From Kallotenue papyrolyticum (GTDB lineage Bacteria; Chloroflexota; Chloroflexia; Chloroflexales; Kallotenuaceae), in assembly GCF_000526415.1 (NCBI RefSeq), contig NZ_JAGA01000001.1:124001-188000 (forward strand): a stretch of 64,000 nucleotides of DNA, written 5' to 3'. Made by a program: the position numbers and the translations under genes. The first letter of the stretch is position 1. Every line of letters starts with the position of its first letter. Below are positions 41,661 to 50,492 of the stretch, one piece after another. The notes beneath the pieces are model-generated. The model saw only the letters and a list, made by a program, of their open reading frames with translations, did not search any database and was not told where the DNA came from.

Positions 41661-42515
41661 TCAATTGGCCGGCGTGGGGACAGCCACCGGTGCGGGATTG
41701 GGGATCCAGCCGGCGCGTGCGACGATAGTCTGTCCCGCCTGGCTCACGGCGAACTCGACGAAGGCGTGCGCTTCGGGGCGGCTCAGCGGGCCAAGCAACA
41801 ACAGCAGGGGACGCACCAGCGGATACTGCCTGGTGTGGACACTGGTCGGCGAGGGCAGCGCGCCATCGATCGGCAGCACGCGCACATCGCTGGCCAAGTT
41901 GCCGAAGCCGACGTAGCCGATCGCGGCGAGGTCGCCCGCCACGCGCGCCTCGACTTCGCCGGCGGTCACCTGCACATCCGCGCTGGCGGTGGGCTGCGCC
42001 TCGTCCAGCACCAGGCTATCGAACGCGCCGCGCGTGCCTGAGCTGACCTCGCGCACCACCGGCACGATCGGACGGTCGTCGCCGCCAACCTCGCGCCAGT
42101 TGGTGATCTGGCCCAGGTAGATCTGACGCAGCTGCTCGCGCGATAGCGCGGGTACCGGATTAGCGGGATGGACGATGATCGCCAGCACATCACTGGCGAT
42201 CGGCACCGCGCTGATGCCCTGCGCTTCGTCGGCTTTGAGCGGACGCGAAGCCATGCCGATATCGACGCGGCCCTCGTGTACTGCGTTGATGCCGACCACC
42301 GAGCCGCCCGCGGCGATATCCATGGTGATGTTGGGATGGAGCTGGCGGTAGCGCGCCGCTAGGGCCTCGACCAGCGGCTGGACGGTGGTGCTGCCGGCCA
42401 GGGTGATGCGCACCTCTGGGGCGGGCGTCACGTCGGCGGGCGCGGAAGCCACAGCCCTGCATCCGCTCACTAACGTAACGAGTAGCCAGCACCAGCAAAG
42501 TTTAAGTCGCCACAT
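41661..42515 (-). CDS. PstS-like phosphate-binding lipoprotein
   Basis: This 284-aa protein has a lipobox (LLVTLVSGC) and the PstS-type fold: AGSTTVQPLVEALAARY, AAGGSVVGINAV, DIGMASRPLKADEA, LRQIYLGQITNWREVGG and REVSSGTRGAF (the phosphate-contact SGT). Length and motifs match the short PstS/SphX group, which may act as a sensor co-receptor instead of a transporter part. No pstCAB lie nearby. ATG at 42515 follows AAGGAGA and overlaps the end of the kinase gene by 14 nt, so the two are coupled. Confidence 0.87.
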   Translation of the reverse strand: MWRLKLCWCWLLVTLVSGCRAVASAPADVTPAPEVRITLAGSTTVQPLVEALAARYRQLHPNITMDIAAGGSVVGINAVHEGRVDIGMASRPLKADEAQGISAVPIASDVLAIIVHPANPVPALSREQLRQIYLGQITNWREVGGDDRPIVPVVREVSSGTRGAFDSLVLDEAQPTASADVQVTAGEVEARVAGDLAAIGYVGFGNLASDVRVLPIDGALPSPTSVHTRQYPLVRPLLLLLGPLSRPEAHAFVEFAVSQAGQTIVARAGWIPNPAPVAVPTPAN

Positions 42516-44628
42516 CGCAGGTCTCCTTGCATGCCAGGGCGATCGTGGGCAGCGTTTCCGCCGGCGGCAACACCACCCAGAAACAGGAGCCCTGCCCCAC
42601 AACACTCTGGAAGTCGATCTGTCCACCGTGCAGCTCCACCAGGCTGCGCGTGATGGCCAGGCCCAGCCCGGTGCCGCCGGCTTGCACCAAGAGCGGATTG
42701 TCGGAGCGGAAGAAGCGCACAAAGATCCGTTTTTGATCTTCGGGAGCAATACCGACACCGCTATCGGCGACGTCGCAACGCAGGTTGCCCTGCGCGTCGC
42801 GGTAGGCATGCAGGCGCACCTGGCCGCCGGCGGGCGTGTACTTGATCGCGTTGGAGATCAGATTGGCCAGGATGCGGTGCAGATGCGTCGGATCAATCCA
42901 CAACAGCGGCAGATCCGGCTCCAGCTCCACTACAAAGCGCAGGCCGGCCTGCTGCGCCTGTGGTGCAAAGAGCGCACTCACGGCCTGCAGCGTCTCGGTG
43001 GGATCGACCAACTGCTGCTCGACAGACGCGTGGCCCTGCTCAAGCCGAGCGATCTCCAGCAGATCGTTGACCAGGCCGGTCAGCACCTGTGTCTGACGGC
43101 GAACGACCTCCAGCGCCCGGCGCTGCTCGGCGCTCAGATTATCGAGGCCGCCCAGAAAGAGCAGATCCACGCAGCCTTTGAGGCCGGTCAGCGGTGTGCG
43201 CAGCTCGTGCGAGGCGGTGGCGATAAACATGGTTTTGGCGCGCTCGACCGCGACCTGCTCGCTGATGTCCTGGAGCACCACTACCGCGCCGCTGATCGCG
43301 CCGCGCTCATCGCGGATCGGTGCGCAACTGAAGCGCACATCGCAGCCGAACAGCACGCAGCGCTGCTCGGCCTGCGGCTGCTGCGCCGCCAACACGCTGC
43401 GCACAGCATCACGCAGTTGTTCGTAGCCCAGATCGGCGGGCGGTTCTGGCTGCCAGCGATCCGGTGCGCACAGCGCTGGTCCCAGCAGGCGCAGCGCCAT
43501 GGGGTTGGCCAGCACAATCTGCTCCTGGCGATCCACAGCGACCACGCCATCGGCGATGCTATGCAGGATCGCCTGGCGCTGCGCAGCCTCCTGCGCACGT
43601 TGTTCGAGCAGCGTGGTGATGGTCTGAGCCGCGCTGTCGAAGGCGCGGCCAAGGCGCGCGATCTCGTCGGCGCCGGTGAAGTTGGTGCGCCGGCTCCAAT
43701 CGCCAGCAGCCAGCGCGTCGGCCATGGCGGTCAGGCGCATCAGCGGTTGGGTAATCGTCCGTGAAAAGCGCATGCTGAGCCAGACCAGCAGCGTCAGGGT
43801 GATCAGGCTATGCAGCGCCATAGCGCGGCGACCTGCCGCAATGATCGCGCTCACGCGCTGGTCGGTCAGGCTAGCGCGCAACGTCACCGGCTCCTGACCG
43901 AGTGTGAGCGTCAGGTCGCGCTGCCGTTCGATCGGCGCTGCGCCGTTCCAGGTCGCGGCCAGGGAATGTCCCTGGGCATCAAGCAGCGAAAGTTGGGCCG
44001 GCAGCTCAAGGCTTTGCCGCAGCCGGATCAGCTCATCCGGCAGGCTGACAGCGGCGATCACCAGGCTGCCATCGGCGCGGTGGCGCACCGCGGCTAGCAG
44101 TGCAGGCCGGGTCGCCGCCAGCACATACACGCCATCGGTGGCGCCGCGCAGGCGCTGTCGGAGCACGAACGACAGCGAGTTGTACTCGGCGCGGCTGGTG
44201 ATGTTGGCGCGTACCTGACCGCCGGCGGTGATCACCAGCAACTGGTCGATACGGAAGCGCTCGCGCACGGGCAGGGCGCGGCGATCGATCGCCAGCACCT
44301 GCGCTGCATCGCCCTGCGCGTCGGCGTTGAGCGCGCGGCCAAGCTCCGGGTCAACGGCCAACAGCCCGGCGGCCTGGAGCAGATCGGCGGCGCGACTGAG
44401 CAGCGCCGTGCGACTGCGCTCCAGGTCGCGCGCGAGTTGCTGATCCTGGAGCTGTCCCTCGGCGGCGCGCGTGTTCAGCATAAACAGGCTGCTGCTACCG
44501 ATCAGCGACAGCAGCAGCAACCCGATGACCGCCAGCAGCAGTTGGCTGCGGATGCTCAACGCTGACCAGCGGCGGAGGACACGCCTCGGGCGGTGAGGCA
44601 AGGATGTAGGTACGATGCACCGCGTCAT
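42502..44628 (-). CDS. Large membrane sensor histidine kinase with HAMP and PAS domains
   Basis: This 708-aa kinase has a transmembrane helix (about 27-50), an extracellular sensor of about 220 residues, a second helix (about 275-295), HAMP (about 297-350), a PAS domain (about 360-475), HisKA with ASHELRTPLTG as the phosphorylated His, and a HATPase (N box NLISNAIKYT, G1 DVADSGVGI, G2 GGTGLGLAI). The next gene is a PstS-like lipoprotein, so phosphate or another oxyanion is a plausible signal. No response regulator is adjacent. A 7-bp-arm dyad (44677-44691) lies over the -35 of its predicted promoter. Confidence 0.88.
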   Translation of the reverse strand: MTRCIVPTSLPHRPRRVLRRWSALSIRSQLLLAVIGLLLLSLIGSSSLFMLNTRAAEGQLQDQQLARDLERSRTALLSRAADLLQAAGLLAVDPELGRALNADAQGDAAQVLAIDRRALPVRERFRIDQLLVITAGGQVRANITSRAEYNSLSFVLRQRLRGATDGVYVLAATRPALLAAVRHRADGSLVIAAVSLPDELIRLRQSLELPAQLSLLDAQGHSLAATWNGAAPIERQRDLTLTLGQEPVTLRASLTDQRVSAIIAAGRRAMALHSLITLTLLVWLSMRFSRTITQPLMRLTAMADALAAGDWSRRTNFTGADEIARLGRAFDSAAQTITTLLEQRAQEAAQRQAILHSIADGVVAVDRQEQIVLANPMALRLLGPALCAPDRWQPEPPADLGYEQLRDAVRSVLAAQQPQAEQRCVLFGCDVRFSCAPIRDERGAISGAVVVLQDISEQVAVERAKTMFIATASHELRTPLTGLKGCVDLLFLGGLDNLSAEQRRALEVVRRQTQVLTGLVNDLLEIARLEQGHASVEQQLVDPTETLQAVSALFAPQAQQAGLRFVVELEPDLPLLWIDPTHLHRILANLISNAIKYTPAGGQVRLHAYRDAQGNLRCDVADSGVGIAPEDQKRIFVRFFRSDNPLLVQAGGTGLGLAITRSLVELHGGQIDFQSVVGQGSCFWVVLPPAETLPTIALACKETCDVAT

Positions 44629-44652
44629 GGGCGTTGTTGGGTTGTGACTGCT

Positions 44653-44691
44653 ATCCTACAGCGTAGCGCGCCGACGTTAAGCGACGCTTAA
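44653..44691 (-). promoter_or_regulatory. Predicted promoter and dyad upstream of the sensor kinase
   Basis: On the minus strand TTAACG (44675-44680) and TAGGAT (44653-44658) are 16 bp apart. The dyad TTAAGCG-A-CGCTTAA (44677-44691) overlaps the -35 and is a candidate operator. The leader would be about 18 nt. Confidence 0.4.
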
Positions 44692-44732
44692 GTACAGATC
44701 AACGCGGTGTAAAATCGGCGTAGCGCTGCCGT

Positions 44733-44762
44733 TTGCCCAACGCATCGCGCCTACGTTACAAT
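44733..44762 (+). promoter_or_regulatory. Promoter of pxpABC
   Basis: TTGCCC (44733-44738) and TACAAT (44757-44762) are 18 bp apart, 57 bp upstream of the pxpA GTG. Confidence 0.45.
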
Positions 44763-44818
44763 CTGTGAACTACTGGAGCTGGTCGATAGGCTGCCGGCCT
44801 GAGCAGCGAGGAAACAGC

Positions 44819-45586
44819 GTGAAGATCGATCTGAACTGCGACTGCGGCGAAAGCTTTGGCGCGTGGCGCATGGGCGATGACGCGGCGCTGTTGCCGCATG
44901 TGACCTCGGCCAACATCGCCTGTGGCGGTCACGCCGGCGATCCCGGCACGATGCGCCGCACGATCTGGATTGCGCGCGAGCATGGCGTGAGCGTGGGCGC
45001 GCATCCTGGCTATCCCGATCTGCAGGGCTTTGGCCGGCGGGTGCTACCGCTGACGCCGGATGAAATCTCCGACACGGTGCTGGCGCAGATCGGCGCCTTG
45101 CACGCGATTGCCCGCTCCGAGGGCGTGCGCCTGACGCATGTCAAACCGCACGGCGCGCTCTACAACCAGGCCGCGGTCACGCCGGCGATTGCCGAGGCTA
45201 TCGCCCACGCCGTTGCCGCGTTCAACGACGAACTGATCCTGGTGGGCTTGGCCGGCTCGGCGCTGATCGAGGCCGGACGCCGAGCCGGGCTGCGTGTTGC
45301 GCGCGAGGCGTTTGCCGACCGGCGCTATGCAGCCGATGGGACCTTGCGCGCGCGTCACTTTCCCGACGCGGTGATCCACGACGACGAAGCTGCGCTGGCC
45401 CAGGCGCTCAGCATCGTCATGCAGCAGACGGTTGAAACCGGCCATGGCACGCGCATCACCGTCGAGGCTGATACCATCTGTCTGCATGGCGACACGCCCG
45501 GCGCGGCAGCGCGTGCGGCACTGCTGCGCCGCGGTCTGGAAGCGGCCGGCATCGAGGTCGTGCCGCTGACGCGGCTGCTCGGCTAG
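44819..45586 (+). CDS. pxpA: 5-oxoprolinase subunit A (LamB/YcsF family)
   Basis: This 255-aa protein starts [13 protein letters not shown], the family signature, and has [37 protein letters not shown] and CLHGDTPGA. With PxpB and PxpC it hydrolyses 5-oxoproline to glutamate using ATP. I chose the GTG at 44819 behind GAGGAAA because KIDLNCD follows at once. It is the first gene of pxpABC. Confidence 0.94.
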   Translation: MKIDLNCDCGESFGAWRMGDDAALLPHVTSANIACGGHAGDPGTMRRTIWIAREHGVSVGAHPGYPDLQGFGRRVLPLTPDEISDTVLAQIGALHAIARSEGVRLTHVKPHGALYNQAAVTPAIAEAIAHAVAAFNDELILVGLAGSALIEAGRRAGLRVAREAFADRRYAADGTLRARHFPDAVIHDDEAALAQALSIVMQQTVETGHGTRITVEADTICLHGDTPGAAARAALLRRGLEAAGIEVVPLTRLLG

Positions 45587-45638
45587 CACGCGATGGCGCT
45601 GCCCTGACGTGCCGGGCCGGCTCGATGATGCGATCCTG

Positions 45639-46304
45639 ATGACGACCTGGCGTTTCCATCCGCTCAACGACGCGGCGCTGTTGGCCGAGGTGACGCCTGC
45701 CGACGATGCAGCTAATCGCCTGGTGCTGGCGCTGGCGGCGCGGCTGGACCAGGCCACGCCAGGCGGCGTGCTGGAAACGGTGCCCGCCTTCAACACGCTG
45801 CTGGTGTGTTTCGATCCCATGCACACGTCGCATGCTGCGCTGATCGAGCGACTCCAGGCGCTCTGCGCGCAGCTCATGCCCGTGCCGCGCATGCCTGGGC
45901 GCGTGGTCGACGTGCCGGTGCGCTATGGCGGCGAGGATGGTCCCGACCTGTCCGAGGTGGCGCGTCGGCTTGGACTGAGCGAAGCCGAGGTGGTGCGCCT
46001 CCACTGCACGCCGATCTACCGCGTCCTGTTTCTGGGCTTTGCGCCGGGCTTTCCCTACCTGGGTCCGTTGCCGGAACGGCTGCGCCTGCCCCGTCGCGCC
46101 ACACCGCGCACGCGCGTCCCGGCCGGCACGGTGGCGATAGCTGCGGATATGACCGGCATCTATCCCGCGCCGCTGCCCGGTGGTTGGCATCTGCTGGGCC
46201 GTACCCCGCTCACGCTCTTCGATCCTCAGGCGGTGCCGCCCACACTGCTGCAGCCCGGCGATGGCGTGCGCTTCGTGCCGCTGGCGGAGGGCGTGCTGCC
46301 GTGA
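45639..46304 (+). CDS. pxpB: 5-oxoprolinase subunit B (KipI family)
   Basis: This 221-aa protein has the KipI-type features IPVRYGGEDGPDL-like (VPVRYGGEDGPDLSEVA), FLGFAPGFPYLG and GTVAIAADMTGIYPAPLPGGWHLLGRT. The N-terminus (WRFHPLNDAALLAEV) matches the usual start. ATG at 45639 lacks a clear ribosome site, and a GTG at 45609 is in frame, so the start is uncertain. Its stop overlaps the pxpC GTG. Confidence 0.9.
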   Translation: MTTWRFHPLNDAALLAEVTPADDAANRLVLALAARLDQATPGGVLETVPAFNTLLVCFDPMHTSHAALIERLQALCAQLMPVPRMPGRVVDVPVRYGGEDGPDLSEVARRLGLSEAEVVRLHCTPIYRVLFLGFAPGFPYLGPLPERLRLPRRATPRTRVPAGTVAIAADMTGIYPAPLPGGWHLLGRTPLTLFDPQAVPPTLLQPGDGVRFVPLAEGVLP

Positions 46305-47296
46305 GCGAGGCGCGACCGGCGCTGCGCGTGATCGGCGCTGGGCCGTTGACCACCGTCCAGGACGGCGGACGGGTTGGCTGGCGCCGCTTGGGCGTGCCCG
46401 TCAGCGGCGCGATGGACCCGTTCGCACTGCGCGTCGCCAACCGGCTGGTGGGCAATCCGCCAGGAGCCGCGGCGCTGGAGATCACTGCCGGCGGCGCCAG
46501 CTTCGAGGTGCTGAGCACCAGCGTGGTCGCGCTGACCGGCGCGGAGGTGATGGCCACGCTTGACGGCGCGCCGCTGCCGTTGTGGACCAGCGTGCTGCTG
46601 CGACCAGGCGCGGTGCTGGTGCTGGGGCAGCGCCGCGCGGATTGGGGCGCGCGCGCCTACCTGGCGCTGGCCGGCGGCATCGCCGTGCCGGAGCTGCTCG
46701 GTTCGCGCAGTACCTACCTGCCGGGTGGCTGGGGCGGTCTCGACGGCCGCCCGCTGCAGGGTGGCGATCTGCTCTGCGCGGCGCCACCCACCGATCTGTG
46801 GCCGCTGGCTGGCCAGTGCTGGCCACCGGAGGCGCGTCCGGCCTACTGCGCCGCGCCGGTGCTGCGCGCCGTGCCGGGGCCGCATGAAGCGCACTTCATG
46901 CCGGAGGCGCGCACACTGCTTACAAGCGTCCCATGGCGGGTGAGCGCGCAGGCCAATCGCCAGGGCTATCGCCTCAAGGGACCGCCCCTCCCGGTGCGGG
47001 AGGAGACCAATCTGCCCTCGCTAGGCGTGCTGCCCGGTGTGATCCAGGTGCCGCCCGATGGACAGCCGATCCTGCTGATGGCCGACGCCCAGACCACCGG
47101 CGGCTATCCGATCATCGCGACGGTGATCGAGCCCGATCTGCCCCTCGCCGCGCAACTGCTCCCCGGCGATGAGCTGCGCCTGCGGCTGATCGACGTCGGG
47201 GAGGCGTGCGCCGTTCGGCAGCAGTGGGCCAGCCTGCTGGCGACGCCATTGCCTGCCGATCCCAACGATCTGGTGCTCAGGCTGGCCGGTGGGTAG
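46301..47296 (+). CDS. pxpC: 5-oxoprolinase subunit C (KipA/biotin-dependent carboxyltransferase-like)
   Basis: This 331-aa protein has LTTVQDGGRVGWRRLGVPVSGAMD, the family signature, ALEITAGGASF, YLALAGGI, GSRSTYLPGGWGG and MADAQTTGGYP. The GTG at 46301 overlaps the pxpB stop (GTGA). It completes the 5-oxoprolinase. Confidence 0.93.
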   Translation: MSEARPALRVIGAGPLTTVQDGGRVGWRRLGVPVSGAMDPFALRVANRLVGNPPGAAALEITAGGASFEVLSTSVVALTGAEVMATLDGAPLPLWTSVLLRPGAVLVLGQRRADWGARAYLALAGGIAVPELLGSRSTYLPGGWGGLDGRPLQGGDLLCAAPPTDLWPLAGQCWPPEARPAYCAAPVLRAVPGPHEAHFMPEARTLLTSVPWRVSAQANRQGYRLKGPPLPVREETNLPSLGVLPGVIQVPPDGQPILLMADAQTTGGYPIIATVIEPDLPLAAQLLPGDELRLRLIDVGEACAVRQQWASLLATPLPADPNDLVLRLAGG

Positions 47297-47360
47297 CCTA
47301 AGCACCGGAGGACAGTGTATAGTACCAAGGAGCGGATCAGCTACCGACCTCCGGAGGAGT

Positions 47361-48191
47361 ATGAGTCAGGATGCCTTTCTGAACCACCTAACGCAGCTCG
47401 GCCTCAACTTGTATGAGGCCAAAGCCTATCTGGCATTGCTGAGCAAGGAAAGCCTGTCGGCCGCTCAGACCGCCGACCTTTCCGGCGTACCGCGCCAGCG
47501 CATCTACGATATCCTGGCGAGTCTGGTGGAGCGCGGCCTGGCCGTGAGTCGCCCGAGCCGGCATGGCACGCGCTATGCCGCTGTCGCGCCCAAGACGGCC
47601 CTGGGTGGCCTGCTGGAGCGCGAGCAGCAGCGTCTGGCGCGACTCCAAGCGCTGGCCGAGGATCTGGTGAGCGAGCTGAGCGCGCGTTATCGCGCGGGCC
47701 AGGCCGAGGATAGCCCGCTCGAATATATCGAGGTCTTGCGCGGTCGGCAGGCGATCAACCAGCGCTTCGCCGAGATCCAGGCCAATTGCCAGCGCGAAAT
47801 CCTGATCTTTACGAAACCACCCTACGCCAAGCCGCCGCAGGAGAATGTTGAAGGCTTGGCAACGCTCAAACGCAACGTGCGTGCCTGCTCGATCTACGAG
47901 TTCAGCGTGCTGCAGGATCCTGAAACGCGGCGTGCCGTCGAGCATTTCATCCACCATGGCGAGGAAGCGCGCTTTGTCGAACATCTGCCGCTCAAGCTGG
48001 TGATCGTTGATGAAGCCATCGTCATGTTTGCGATGGAAGACCCCGTCGCCGGACGCACCGATTTGACGATCATGGTGATCGAGCATCGTCAGCTGGCGCA
48101 GGTCATGAAGCTGGCCTTTGAAGCGGTCTGGAAGCGCGGCCTAACCCTGGAGCAGGCGCTGGCCACTCTGGAACTGATCCCTGCCGGCTAG
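47361..48191 (+). CDS. TrmB-family transcriptional regulator
   Basis: This 276-aa protein has an N-terminal winged helix (FLNHLTQLGLNLYEAKAYLALL, then SAAQTADLSGVPRQRIYDILASLVERGLA) and a coiled helix (LEREQQRLARLQALAEDL) leading into an effector domain (QREILIFTKPPYA...LPLKLVIVDEAIVMFAMED). TrmB-type regulators sense sugars or other ligands and occur in archaea and some bacteria such as Chloroflexota. It follows pxpC by 64 nt with its own GGAGGAG site and TATAGT -10-like element. Its targets are unknown; pxpABC and the downstream protease are candidates. Confidence 0.85.
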   Translation: MSQDAFLNHLTQLGLNLYEAKAYLALLSKESLSAAQTADLSGVPRQRIYDILASLVERGLAVSRPSRHGTRYAAVAPKTALGGLLEREQQRLARLQALAEDLVSELSARYRAGQAEDSPLEYIEVLRGRQAINQRFAEIQANCQREILIFTKPPYAKPPQENVEGLATLKRNVRACSIYEFSVLQDPETRRAVEHFIHHGEEARFVEHLPLKLVIVDEAIVMFAMEDPVAGRTDLTIMVIEHRQLAQVMKLAFEAVWKRGLTLEQALATLELIPAG

Positions 48192-48284
48192 TCATCCGCC
48201 TCAGTGGTGGCATGAAAGTTGAACGTATGCTACGATGACGACCAGGCAGGGACAGTAGGCGCGCGGTGGCGCCGGGAGGGGCAG

Positions 48285-50033
48285 GTGCGCAGACGAGAAA
48301 GCTGGTTGCTGGCCGTGGCGCTGATCGTGGTGCTGTGCGGGGCGGCGCTGCCCGCGCGGCAGGCAGCGGCCAGCAGTGTCCGCCTTGATGCGCATTTGCG
48401 CCAGGCGCTGGCCAGTGCCTCACCTGACACACGCCTAGGGGTGATCCTCACCTTTGACACACTGCCGGGCAGCGATCTGCTACGCCTGCTAACGGGGCAG
48501 GGCGTGGCGGTTGCGCCGCTGCGCCATCTGCCGATGGTGGGCGCGCTGGCCACCCCGGCGCAGATCGAGTGGCTGCGCGGTCTCCCCGGCCTGCGCTCGA
48601 TCTACAGCAATCGTCCGTTGCAGCTGTTGCTGCGCGAGAGCGTGCCGCTGATCGGCGCGTCGGCGGTGTGGCAGGAGTATGGCCTGCAGGGCGAGGGTGT
48701 GGGTGTGGCGGTGCTCGACACGGGCATCGACGCCACGCATCCCGACCTGCGCTATGGCGAGCGCACGGTGCAGAACGTCAAGATCATCGGCCTGCAGTAC
48801 GCTGCGGGCGTCAATCTCGACGGGCTGGGTCTGCCGGCGCTCTACCTTGAAGATCAGCGCAATAGCGATACCACCGGCGGTCACGGCACGCACGTCGCCG
48901 GCATCATCGGCGCTTCGGGCGCGGCCAGCAACGGCCTCTACCGCGGTGTGGCGCCCAAAGCACCGTTGATCGGTCTGGGCGCGGGCGATGTGATCGAGAT
49001 CTTCACCGCGCTGGCCGGCTTCGACTGGATCCTGGAACATCGCCAGACCTACAACATTCGCGTGGTCAACTGTAGCTGGGGCAACATCGTCCCCGGCTTC
49101 GATCCCGATGATCCAGTCAACGTGGCTACGCGCGCGGTGCACGACGCCGGCATCGCGGTGGTCTTTGCCGCCGGCAACTCCGGAGCGACGACCAACACGC
49201 TCAACACCTACAGCGTGGCGCCCTGGGTGATCGGCGTGGCAGCGGGCGATAAAAACGGCAAGGATGTGGCCTTCTTCTCGTCGCGCGGCATTCCCGGCGA
49301 CGACTTCTTCCACCCCACGCTCACCGCGCCGGGCCATCTGATCGTTTCGGATCGCGCCAGCACCGGACTGGCGACCACGCCCAACACCACGCCGCTCGAT
49401 CCGCTCTACGTCCAACCCGAGTACATTCCCTTCTACACCACTGCCAGCGGCACCTCGATGGCCGCGCCGCACGTTGCCGGAACGATTGCGCTGATGGTGC
49501 AGGCCAACCCGCGGCTGACGCCGGATGTGATCAAGCGCGTGCTGATCAACACTGCCACGCCCATGCCGGGCTATCAGGAGTACGCCGCCGGCGCAGGCTA
49601 CCTCAACGCCAAGGCGGCTGTGGATCAGGCGCGCCAGATCAAAAACATCCGCAGCTACCGCGATCCACGCACCGGCAAGCAGGAGCAGGTTTATGATCTA
49701 ACCACAGCCTGGAACGGCACGCTGGGCGCTAGCCTACCGGGCGTGGCCGCCAGTGACCGCCATGCGCTGACCATCGTGGAGGGCACGCTGGCGCTGGATG
49801 TCGTGGTCGATTGGGACCTGGTCGCCAGCGATCTGAACCTGTACCTGTACGATCCGCAGGGGAGGCTGGCAGCCAGATCCGAAGTAGTCCAGGCGCTCTA
49901 CGGCTACGCCAACGAGACGGTGCATCTGGATGCGCCACCGGCCGGCGTCTGGACGGTGGAGGTGCGTGGGCTGCTCAACGCGCCGCAGAGCTACCGGGCG
50001 ACGGCCAACGCCGTGGTGCGCGTCGCGCCGTGA
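48285..50033 (+). CDS. Secreted subtilisin-like serine protease (S8) with C-terminal beta-domain
   Basis: This 582-aa protein has a signal peptide (VALIVVLCGAALPA, cleavage near AAASS), an I9-like propeptide region (about 35-115) and a catalytic domain with Asp145 (VLDTGID), His200 (GHGTHVAG) and Ser391 (GTSMAAPH); the oxyanion Asn lies in AAGNSGA. The last 110 residues form a jelly-roll-like domain (VDWDLVASDLNLYLYDPQG...WTVEVRG), as in P-domain/PPC-like extensions. I start at GTG 48285 behind GGGAGGGG because Arg residues and a hydrophobic core follow. It degrades proteins outside the cell. Confidence 0.9.
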   Translation: MRRRESWLLAVALIVVLCGAALPARQAAASSVRLDAHLRQALASASPDTRLGVILTFDTLPGSDLLRLLTGQGVAVAPLRHLPMVGALATPAQIEWLRGLPGLRSIYSNRPLQLLLRESVPLIGASAVWQEYGLQGEGVGVAVLDTGIDATHPDLRYGERTVQNVKIIGLQYAAGVNLDGLGLPALYLEDQRNSDTTGGHGTHVAGIIGASGAASNGLYRGVAPKAPLIGLGAGDVIEIFTALAGFDWILEHRQTYNIRVVNCSWGNIVPGFDPDDPVNVATRAVHDAGIAVVFAAGNSGATTNTLNTYSVAPWVIGVAAGDKNGKDVAFFSSRGIPGDDFFHPTLTAPGHLIVSDRASTGLATTPNTTPLDPLYVQPEYIPFYTTASGTSMAAPHVAGTIALMVQANPRLTPDVIKRVLINTATPMPGYQEYAAGAGYLNAKAAVDQARQIKNIRSYRDPRTGKQEQVYDLTTAWNGTLGASLPGVAASDRHALTIVEGTLALDVVVDWDLVASDLNLYLYDPQGRLAARSEVVQALYGYANETVHLDAPPAGVWTVEVRGLLNAPQSYRATANAVVRVAP

Positions 50034-50076
50034 CGCGGCCAGGTTGATCCGCAGTTCTGGAGCGGAGGAGAGACGC

Positions 50077-50322
50077 ATGCAACGCCATCAGCTCAACTCG
50101 CAGCCCACCGAGACGAGCATCAATACGTTGCGTGACAATCCGGGCCTGGATTTCAGGCTGGGCCAGCTCGCGGACGAGCCCGGCATCGCCGTCGATGAAC
50201 TGGCAGCCTCTTGCGCAGACCTGGCGCGCAAGGCGATCATCGAACACGATCTCACGCCTGATGGCTTCGACGTGTACCGCTTTCCGGACGCCTACCGGCG
50301 CGGCTCGACGGCTACAATCTAG
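50077..50322 (+). CDS. Small uncharacterised protein (81 aa)
   Basis: ATG at 50077 follows GGAGGAGAGACGC. The protein is soluble and helical with Asp/Glu (DNPGLDFRLGQLADEPGIAVDELAASC...). The sequence has a TETSINTLRDNPG start that recalls small phage- or stress-type proteins, but no family was recognised. It follows the protease by 43 nt and could be co-transcribed. It lacks a signal peptide. Confidence 0.55.
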   Translation: MQRHQLNSQPTETSINTLRDNPGLDFRLGQLADEPGIAVDELAASCADLARKAIIEHDLTPDGFDVYRFPDAYRRGSTATI

Positions 50323-50492
50323 CGCTGGGCAACGGCGCACTGTGCGGCAGTGGCTGGGGGATGCGCCTGGCCGCTGGACTATCGTTTAAGGGCAAGCTAT
50401 GGTATGCTGTGCGCCATCGGCAGGGCAGCGCCTGTAGCAGCCGATCGGAAGGGATGTCGGCCATGCGTCACCCTGCCGCCTGACTGTGGCCT

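Noticed and set aside
42516-42809. N-terminal extension of the PstS-like gene
   Set aside because: The extension lies antisense-free but in another frame of the kinase ATPase domain; the lipobox and AAGGAGA mark the ATG at 42515.
42385-43764. 459-aa open frame on the plus strand
   Set aside because: It is antisense to the sensor kinase gene, with Gln/His/Arg-rich composition and no start signal.
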